A DNA stretch of 64,000 nt from Asterella californica (taxonomy: Eukaryota > Streptophyta > Marchantiopsida > Marchantiales > Aytoniaceae), in NCBI GenBank assembly GCA_036924285.1, contig JAYKYS010000009.1, forward strand, positions 11,718,001-11,782,000. The letters are read 5' to 3'. The notes beneath the pieces are model-generated. The model searched no databases. It was not told the origin of the DNA and was given only the letters and a program-made list of their open reading frames with translations. Numbering within the stretch: the first letter of the stretch is position 1; each line of letters begins with the position of its first letter. Positions 56,406 through 64,000 of this stretch are shown piece after piece. The translations under genes were made by a program, and so were the position numbers.

Positions 56406-57320
56406 TGTAACGACCTATGTTACACATAGGAAGTTTGTCAATTAGTAAGGTGTTTAGTTATAACTAAGGGTTGAGAATGTTTATTTGCTGCCAAAGTACT
56501 TTTAGGAGGTATCAAGTTAGTCATGACTAGCTAAAAGTTAGTTATGGTTAAACTTAGCTGTACTTTTGGCAGAATTCAGATATTTGCTAAAGAGTGAGCA
56601 CTACTATCTTGTCATCTTGTCTAAAAGGTAGAAAGGAGGTGGAAAGTATCTCTTATCTCCTTTTTGACTTGATACTAGTGGTTGGATTAAAGTTGTGGAC
56701 TTTGTGGGCATTAAAAACAAGAAGAGATTCCACATGTTTCCTTTTTAGTGGGTCCTAGTGTAGAGGGGGGGTGGAAATTCGAGATTCCTTGAGAATATTC
56801 CAGAATCCTTCTAGAAGTTGTTGACTTTGAAGGAATAAGCCCATGTGAAAAGGTAAAAAGCCCATGTGATCAATGCTTTTACCTTAAGTAATATCTTAGT
56901 AAAACCCGGTAAAAGTAGTTACGGCTGAGTTACCGAGGGTACCAAAGTAAAAACCTAGAATGTATAAATAGAGGAGTAGAGAAGAGCTCCTCATCCTTGT
57001 TTTCACATTGTCGTAATGACAACTTGAGTAATATAGAGAGTGTGGGACATTTTTAGCATGTGAGAACTTGAGAGACGTCGTTAGAATGGAGGATTTTAGT
57101 GGATGAGATTATGGAGATTTTAGTTGATAAGTTTGTGGGTGTATGAATGAGAGTGAACTTAGCATTTTTCCCTTCAAGATTCATGGTGTGCTTCCATCAA
57201 AGCCATCAGAGGTGACCCCTGAGTGAGAGACAGGCCCGACAGTTGCAGATTCGTGGATGACGATCGTGGAGGTTAAGAGATCGGGGGGTAGTTGATCGTT
57301 AGGACCGCGGAGGGTTTACA
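56406..57320 (+). repeat. 3' LTR of B (915 bp)
   Basis: Same length as and nearly identical to the 5' LTR, with TATAAAT at 56963-56969. Confidence 0.96.
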
Positions 57321-58441
57321 GTCCAGCTTCGCAGAAGTCGACTAGTAACAGTCGTTACACCTTATTCTCACACTCACATTCCAACGGGGTGGATCGATCA
57401 CAGGGTGTATGCCCCCTGTAGCCTTCCCAGGCTTCTGCCTACGGAAGTTGTCTTCCTGCAGCACTACAACGACATTCACCTTCACGGAAGCTCAATAGAA
57501 GTATCGGAAGCTCACTAGAAGAAGATAAGAAGATGGGAAGAAGAAGAAATCCAAACAAGAGAAAACAGGATGAAAAAGGGCAATTAAGATTCCGACAGGC
57601 TTCTAGTCCGGATCCTGACTAACAAGCCATCCCTGCTTGTAATAGTTTGGGGAGGAAGACAACAAACGTGAGTACTGTAGCACCGTCTTCTACTCGAGGA
57701 TGTTGTCTTCTGTTGCGGGAAGAAGACTTCTTTCTTCTTCACTTCGCTGCTCTGACTGCTCTGTCTTCTGGGATCACTTACCCAGAAGACCGTTCGTACG
57801 TGGATCCCAAGTGCTCTACTGAACGAGTCAAGCTACACTTCCACAACGGCTGACAGTCATTGCCACTCAAGAAGAACACTTCCCATGCACAATTGGGAGC
57901 GAATTCAATACATTCCACCACCCAGAAGACATGGACAAAGCGTCTGCACTCAAATCAACAATCTTTTCCCCGAGAAGAAGTCACAATGGCATTGGGAAGC
58001 TCACTCTCTCTATTTCCTGCGTCTACTCCTCGACACACCAGTCTAGCTAACAGGACTGCACGAGGATGCCGTTCCCTGTTCCTAGACTGTCCCTGCTCTA
58101 ATGTGTCTCTCCTGCCTGCCTGTAGAATCGGTGTGTATGTTCAGTTACTACCGAATTCTACAGAACTGGCAGAGCTCTCAGAGAGCTTTTCTCCTACCAT
58201 GCTATCCTACTTAACCATGTGCCTTGGGAGGCGACCACCAGGGAGAGAGAGAGAGGCGCTGACAAGAGATTGTCACCTCACATGCATGCGGTCCCTCTTC
58301 CCAATTAGCCCTCCACTGTATTACTCCTACGCTACCTATGCTGCCACATGGGGTCTTAACTATTTTTACATGGAAAACTGCCACCCTTAAGATAGCATGT
58401 CCAATCCTACTAAATCTGGAAGTGTCGATTGAGTTTGCTAA

Positions 58442-60795
58442 CTACTCTGATTGCTCGGTGGCAATCTCTACATGATCTGCTCCTACCGGAGCTACTACCT
58501 CGACTTCTGATGGGCTGGGAAGCCCTGCACTTACCTCGGGTACCACTGAGGTAGCTTCCCTCTCCTCGCTCTTCGCTGGCCCTGCTATTTCTGCGGGTGC
58601 GTCTTCCTCGGCTTCGACTTCGGAAGACGGAATGGTCTTCTGGGAAGACGAGTCGAATGGTGCGTCTTTGGTCTTCTGAGGCACAGATGCAGTACTAGGG
58701 ACCATGGCGATCTCATAGGGGTCCGGGGAAGTCGCTTCCTCCACGCGGAATACCTGGGAAGACGGCTCGTCTTCCTGTCTTCCAGAAGACATCATGTCTT
58801 CCGGGGCGTCTTCTGGAGTCTTCTCGTCTTCCAACGCTGTCACCACCAAGTGTACAGCGAGATCGAACTCCTCCTTCTCCATTCCGGATCCAGTCGAGGG
58901 TGCTGGGGCTTGGGAAGATGTGGTTGCAGGTGTCGGAAGTGAGGGAAGACCATAAAGTGTCTTCACTCCTTCTATCTGTCTATCCAGGTACCTGAACATG
59001 CTATCTCTGCATTCCACCAACCTCGTCTTGGACTCGCTGTCCCATTCCCTAGCTAAGGTAAGTAACTTCTTACCCGCGGTGAAGTTGAACTTCTTCCGAA
59101 GCGCTTCTACCGACTGAGCTAGCATCTTCTGCGCAGGGGCCTCCGCTGCTTCCCTCTGCGTCTTCTCTGTTGCAGCTCGCGCTTCTGCGGCTTCTTGCTG
59201 CATCTTCCAAGTGGTATGCTCTTCTGCGAGGGTAGTGATCTTCTCCCGTACTCGGAGAACTTCCTGATCACGCTGCTGTACTCGCGTCTGCAACTCCTGG
59301 TTGCTCTTCCGAAGTTGTATCGACTCCTTGGCAGAAGCGGCTGCTTCCGCCTTGTACCTGGCTGCAAGCTTCTCCGTAGTGCGGAGACTAGCTTCCAGAG
59401 ACTCCGTCTTCTGCTGGCTGTCTTCTTGTCGCAGCAAGGTGCGCAGGCCGAATCCAGGCTGTAGAGGCTTCTCCTGTGCCCTCGCTCTTCTTTCCAGCAA
59501 CTCCATAGCGGGCTCGATCTCCTTCTGGACGTAGGCACTGAACTCCTCCAGTCGTCTTCCTGCAGAAGACAAGTTCATCCCCACCACTCGCTCGATGGTG
59601 TCGACTTCGTCTTCCAGAGGCAAGGGAGCCTCTTCCACCACTACGGCCTTCATCTTCTGCGCACGAGAAGAAGCTACTCTTCTCATCTTCCGGGGTCGAA
59701 GACTCCTCGTGGTAGGAGCAGCTCTCCTCTTTGCGCTTCCTCGCATCGTAGTAGGAGTGCCCATCCATCCTTCGTCTTCTGGAGTCTTCGGAAGACTCCC
59801 ATGTGTTACAGAAGTTGTCTTCTGCTCCGATCGGGTACTCAGCAAGTCTTCCTCCGAGTCCGACTCCGATCTTGAATGGATGAGGGAGATGGGTGTCCTC
59901 GGTACACTTCTGTGGCTCATCTTCCTCACTGGCGTGGCGTCTTCCGACCCACTAGACTCGTCTTCCCTCACCAGAAGCGTCTTCTGGTGAGAGCCGGGCC
60001 TCAGCTATGGCATCAGAGTGGGAGGGGGCGTTGCTGCTGCCTCTCGGTCATCGTCTTCCGAGGTCTCCTCCTTCACCTCCTGTCGCTCCGTTGGCCCATA
60101 CACTGCCAGCTGATCTTCCCTGAGATCCCCCATGGCTACATACAAGTAGCAGAAGAAGGGCGTCAGATGTCCTCCCGCCGGGGTACCCAAGTATGCTAGC
60201 TCCGTCTGTACATAGTTGTGGATGTACGCGCCTCAGTAGATTGGCACTCTGTCATCCCACACTGATTCCAAGAACTCCACGTCCTGATCTCCTAAGTACC
60301 TCGTCTTCTGCGCTTTTCCCTTGGGGAAAAGATGCAGAAACAACTTCGCCAGAAGTCGCTTCTGCGGCTCCCGGTAAGACTCTATCTTCCAACCGTTCCT
60401 CCCCTGCCTATCTTCCACAAAAAGGCAGGTGGTACTCCCAGGTACATGCCATGAACTCACAATCCTAGGCAAGATCTTCTTCTCGTACCAATATCCTCGG
60501 TTCTCGGTCTCAGGCCTGTGAAACGCCTTACGCCACCAGTCTTCTGTCCAGGAAGATGGTCTTCCCCGAGCAACTCCTGCCTTCGCAGGTACATGGTAAC
60601 GCGGTGGTAACGCGACCCATACCTCCTCCAGAAGCCCTTGATCTGCGAGGTTCCAGTCCCACAGGAAGAAGTCGAGACCCAACTCCTTGAGAAAAGGAGT
60701 GGCCTCGGCCAATTCTGTCGCTGGTAACACCAGGCCTCACGGATGCATCGACATACCTGGAAGATCTGCTGCACTAAACCACAAGCACCTACTAT
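58442..60795 (-). pseudogene. LTR-encoded protein of A, 5' LTR copy (best-preserved C-terminal frame)
   Basis: On the minus strand the N-terminal part (about 60795-60233) matches the 3' LTR copy, but MHPRG has become MHP-stop. It ends at the TGA (60233-60235) shared with the 3' LTR copy. The part at 60190-60005 has PAGGHLTPFFCYLYV and an acidic stretch, then a stop absent from the 3' copy. The longest piece, 59971-58442 (509 codons), has a Ser/Asp/Glu-rich linker, basic TTRSLRPRKMRR, coiled coil (about residues 150-300), the KTLYGLPS block and an acidic tail ending EIATEQSE. Stops private to each LTR arose after insertion, whereas the shared TGA was present when the element jumped. Function is unknown. 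Confidence 0.7.
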
Positions 60796-62399
60796 GAGCT
60801 GAAGGCTCAGTTCTTCTCGAGTGCCCACAGTCTAGCTTCCACTCTCAGAAGACGAAACTAGTCTTCCAGAAGACAGCTACTCCGTCTTCCGGGATTCTAA
60901 CAGTGCTTCCTAAATAGCTCTCGTCTTCCGAGCTATATCTAAACAATCCTATCTAAGCAAGGCCTCGCATGGATTACCAAGAAGACAACCCACCTTGCAT
61001 TACATCCTACTTCCTATCAGAAGATACAAGATATGCGAGAAGTAGAGTATGAGAAAGGTTCAGAAGATGGTTGCGGGCTCCTGCGGTGACAGTGGCCTCT
61101 GGGAAGACACTTGGGACAGCTTCCGATTCAATGTCGTTCTCGAAAGACCTCTCGAAGTCAGACTTCCCTTCACTGGTCTCACCTGTCTTCTTTTTCCTAC
61201 GCGCAATCTATCCTCACAACAGACTCAAAACATGTGCACTCTGTTCTTCTGACTTCTCACCTCTCATACGCACTCAGAAGAAGTTTGTTGCATGATGGGA
61301 AGACATGACCCTCGACCATTCTCTCCGGATTCTGTCAGCAATACTTCTCACAACTCTCTTCTAAGTTCGGGAAGAAGAAGGAACGGCTGCTATGGGTCGG
61401 ACAGAAGAGACCCGAAATGGACCCTCACGTCTTCTCGCTCATTTTGCCAGCCTTTCAGTCTTCTAGTCTCTCTAGGAAGATGTGGAGTTGAGAAGCTTGG
61501 AAGACCGAGAGGCACAGGCCTAGTTCCCGAGTTCCAACTTCTCGAAATAACACAACAACTCACCACACCACTCAGGCTTCGTATCAAGTCTCTCTAAACA
61601 CAAAAGCAAAGCAAATCCACTCTTGATACGAATTGTGTTCAGTCGACTTCCGAAGACAGTCTTCCGAAGACAGTCAAGTTCAAGAAGCGTCTTCCGAGGA
61701 TGTTCCCATCTTTCGAATCGTCTTCTATTTCAAGTTTCGGGGGTAGAGAGGTAGTAGGGTAGAGAAATTGATAGTTGGGTTCGCCAATTTGAAGACTAGG
61801 GGTAGGGAAGCTCGAATTGAGCTCGGGTAGAAGCAAGGAGATATCTTGACAGAAATTGGACAGTGCTTCCGCGCCCAATGTCTCAATAGGAAAGATGGGG
61901 GGTGGGGTAATCGATCAGGCTGCCTGCACACAATCAAGGAAGCGCGGGGAGTACCAGACAATGGCGAGAAGAAGTGGGAAGGGGAAAGAACAGGGGAAAG
62001 AACCTCTACAGTCTTGTTCGGCTCCCGAGTTGCCTTCGACCTCCGCGCGCTTCTGGCTCTTGTCCTAGCTTCCAATGCGACTCCTCTTGAATGCGCCTGC
62101 TGTCAATTTCGGTCCACACCTCGATTCTTCTTTCGCTTCTACTCGCCACTCTTCACTGTCAACTTCTCGGAAGCTCCACAGAAATGCCTTCGCTCTTTCT
62201 GCTGTTTGTGCTCCCGCAATCCGATTTCACCCTTCGCCTAGCTGCCAACGTACTCTCTACTACCTCGATGTCTTACTCGATTCCTCTCTCAATGCTAGCT
62301 CAAAGTTCACTCTCTCAATCGATCTTCTTCAGACGCACTGTGCTGCGGAAAGTTGGAAGGTGGCTAATGTGCTTCCTCACGCATCTTCCCCGGTTCTCG

Positions 62400-62640
62400 T
62401 CCTTGGTGTCTTCCTGACCTACCTACCTATTCGGTGCGCTCCAGTAGGTACACCTACTTGTTTACCCGAAAACTCGTGGTCAGGCCTTCGTGATCGCTGT
62501 CTTCCGGAAGACAGGTGTCTTCCGCCGTCTTCCCATCTTCCGCCGTCTTCCTATCTTCTGAAGACGCAACTGAGAAGACGGTCTTCCGAAGACGGTCGTC
62601 TTCTGAAGAAGTCAACTTCTTATTACAAACAGCTCTTAAG
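62400..62640. repeat. GAAGAC/GTCTTC-dense palindromic tract of the A LTR
   Basis: Ten GAAGAC or GTCTTC hexamers occur within about 125 bp (62498-62613), several as facing pairs (GTCTTCCGGAAGAC, GGTCTTCCGAAGACGG). Equivalent tracts lie at about 41225-41320 and 27045-27250, and a weaker one at 25440-25560 in D. Confidence 0.9.
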
Positions 62641-62765
62641 ATCATCTTCCTGTTAAGGAAGACGTAACCTTAAGTAACAACGCTTCTTCAGTTATATAAA
62701 CAAGTCATTAATCTCAAAAATTTCAAAAATTCGTGAATACTGTAATTTGTGGGCACCACACCGCA

Positions 62766-62899
62766 GGCGTCTTCAGAATCTCAGCCGTATCCAGACCAGG
62801 TGTAGGTGTTGCTGTAGCCGATGGTGGTACAGAAGGTGCTACAGTAGACGTAGATGCAGCAACCGTAGAAGTAGTAGCAGCAGCGCCTTTGTGATCCAT
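62766..62899 (-). pseudogene. C' gag, N-terminal fragment
   Basis: The ATG at 62899 (minus) gives MDHKGAAATTSTVAAS followed by a Thr/Pro/Ala-rich stretch, and is cut by the A element at 62765. It continues at 35658. The position of the Ala-rich N-terminus equals that of C Gag. Confidence 0.85.
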
Positions 62900-62939
62900 C
62901 TCTTCTCCTTGTAGTAAACTCAACTTCTGGTACTCATAC

Positions 62940-64000
62940 AACTATTTCGACCTATAACAGAAAACTGGCTCGATCACTTCCAAAGATTTTTACAGGATTT
63001 GGAGTCTACAAGATGCTGAACGTCCCTGTGAAGTTGGGACTCCTGATTATACACAGAACTCCAGATCTCGTTCTCTGAAGTTGCTGCTCTAGATTGAGAG
63101 CTTTTCATACCCCCTCTGCTTCAGCGGCCGCCCTGAATTACTCAGTCACTCAAATCACATGAAACGTTTTGGGCTGTCGTAGCCCTGCTGACAGAGAATG
63201 CAACCACGAAGGTTTGAAGCGATTTCCTCGATTCTGCTGCAATTGACACTCAAAACCCCAAAATCAACAAAAGTGATGCAATTTTGGCACAAACCGAACT
63301 TCAACTGGGCATAACTCCTTGTTTATTGACCCAAATCGATCAAGAATTTCACTGACAGTGCTTGGCTCGACGAGCTTTATCTCCTTGTGCTCTCAGATTT
63401 CGAATTGCCCTTACCAAATGCTCGAACTCCTCTTTAGACCTCTATTTCTAAATTTAGAGTTACACAAAAGACAAAAATGAACCAATGAGAATTCATAGCT
63501 CCATTTGGTTGTCATTTTGTGCCTTAAACCATGTGGTAACTTAAATCCACTCAAAGGCTACCACGTCAAGTCCCCTAAAGTGCTAGCGTATAACTTAAAC
63601 TACCTAAAACGACACACAACCCTGAAAGTAAACTTAAATCAACTAAAAGCGTGCATGGGCAACACGTAAGTACAACCCACGAGCTTAAACCCTATCTACA
63701 TGATAAATCTAAGTCATGTACATTGAATACCATAGATAAGTATGAATTCACTTGCACAAGCGCACAAGTGCTTGATTAAGATAAATAGCATACTACCAAC
63801 TTACTAGGACTCAAAATAAATGACAGAGTTAACACCATATACAAAAGGTGTCAACCATAGGCATAGAAGACTAAGAACAGTACAGGGCTAACTTCCAAGG
63901 CTACTAAACTTCAAGTGTCGGAGTAGAAGTAACATGCGCCAAGTAACACGACAACAGTGATCAGTGAATCATTTACTATGTCAAATGATTCACATCACGA
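62940..64000 (-). repeat. 5' LTR of C', missing its 3' end; 5' end at window edge
   Basis: Matches 28550-29577 plus 26877-26911 of the C' 3' LTR. The last ~420 bp of the LTR, the PBS and the leader are absent, so that LTR sequence at 62940 abuts the pre-gag bases. The LTR start TGTCG would lie about 2 bp beyond 64000. Confidence 0.88.

Larger units (their letters stand above)
48557..57320 (+). mobile_element. Full-length, very young family B Ty3/gypsy retrotransposon
   Basis: 8,764 bp. LTRs of exactly 915 bp (48557-49471 and 56406-57320) differ by eye at one base (GATATTAG versus GATACTAG near 48830). It carries a PBS, repeats in the leader, small ORFs a, b and c, one gag-pol frame (51506-56392) and a purine tract before the 3' LTR. 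A single in-frame TGA in RNase H (54815-54817) is the only obvious defect. It is nested in the A 5' LTR, making it the youngest insertion in the stack. Confidence 0.96.
35664..62760 (-). mobile_element. Full-length family A (Tat/Athila-like) retrotransposon with 5.8-kb LTRs
   Basis: The 3' LTR is 35664-41473 and the internal region 41474-48182. The 5' LTR is 48183-62760, split by element B (48557-57320). Net length is about 18.3 kb. Both LTRs come to 5,810 bp after removing B and one TSD copy, although small indels differ between them. RT blocks (LLGHRISGRGIEVD, RPPDWERVFHIYVD, RWILLLQEF) and a tRNA-Asp PBS fit the Tat/Athila branch. LTR copies differ by perhaps 2% by eye, so A is older than B but much younger than C'. 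Internal frames carry several stops and one frameshift. Confidence 0.95.
48183..62760 (-). repeat. 5' LTR of A (5,810 bp net), split by element B
   Basis: Segments are 57321-62760 and 48183-48556. It has the same start and end sequences as the 3' LTR. The empty site for B (CCAGAAGGCTGTCC followed by a short GCTTsGCAGAAG-type stretch) is seen uninterrupted at about 36013. Confidence 0.95.
26454..64000 (-). mobile_element. Old family C element (C'), minus strand, host to nested insertions
   Basis: The 3' LTR lies at 26454-29577 (interrupted), then pol (29565-33280), a frameshift signal (33233-33279) and gag (33315-35658). Gag is split by the A element and continues at 62766-62899, followed by the 5' LTR (about 62940-64000), whose first two bases fall outside the window. 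The reading across the A insertion is seamless (LKTPA joined to ALVQQHP). Many stops make it inactive. It inserted into D pol at 26453. The 5' LTR end, PBS and leader are deleted: LTR sequence jumps near 62940 straight to the bases before gag. Confidence 0.9.

Noticed and set aside
1..64000. CRISPR arrays, bacterial operons, ribosome-binding sites or rRNA/tRNA genes
   Set aside because: There is no repeat-spacer structure and no structural RNA sequence. The content is eukaryotic LTR retrotransposons, and TTG-started frames were not accepted as genuine starts.

Overview
The window is a nest of Ty3/gypsy-type LTR retrotransposons; I see no convincing host gene, rRNA, tRNA or CRISPR array. Reading-frame style, Tat/Athila-like reverse transcriptase, a primer site complementary to the 3' end of plant tRNA-Asp, and kilobase-long LTRs point to a repeat-rich plant (streptophyte) nuclear genome. 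I cannot name the species.

Four families recur, called here A, B, C and D. Family A has 5,810-bp LTRs that themselves carry a long coding region (globular N-terminal part plus coiled-coil/acidic part). Family B has 0.9-kb LTRs, two or three small ORFs before gag, and one continuous gag-pol frame. Family C has 1.37-kb LTRs, and its gag-protease and pol are joined by a -1 frameshift signal. Family D is a diverged relative of A. Nesting can be read from target-site duplications (TSDs).

Layout. 1-3981: right-hand part of a plus-strand A LTR with a tandemly duplicated coding segment. 3982-4852: junk, including a B reverse-transcriptase scrap (4209-4561). 4853-10425: 3'-truncated, frameshifted B copy (B'). 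10426-12377: unclassified repeats, a possible tRNA-derived SINE and the left remnant of D. 12378-21085: a young full-length C element (TSD ACGT) inserted in the D gene. 21086-26453: the rest of D on the minus strand, with an inverted integrase piece. 26454-64000: an old minus-strand C element (C') whose second LTR ends about 2 bp beyond the window. C' is split by a solo A-type LTR (26912-28549, TSD CACTT) and by a full A element (35664-62760, TSD CCGCA). A is in turn split in its 5' LTR by a very young B element (48557-57320, TSD GTCC, LTRs differing at one position by eye).

How the genes work together: each complete element encodes Gag (capsid and zinc knuckles), an aspartic protease, RT/RNase H and integrase between LTRs carrying promoter and end signals. 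C appears to have both long frames intact. B is intact apart from one stop codon in RNase H. A has several stops and one frameshift. C', B' and D are dead. The most notable signals are (1) a slippery GGGTTTT heptamer, 6-nt spacer and stem-loop in C, preserved in C' with a completely different stem sequence; (2) the A-family coding region located inside the LTR; and (3) extreme local density of GAAGAC/GTCTTC in A and D LTRs. All family comparisons were made by eye within this window.
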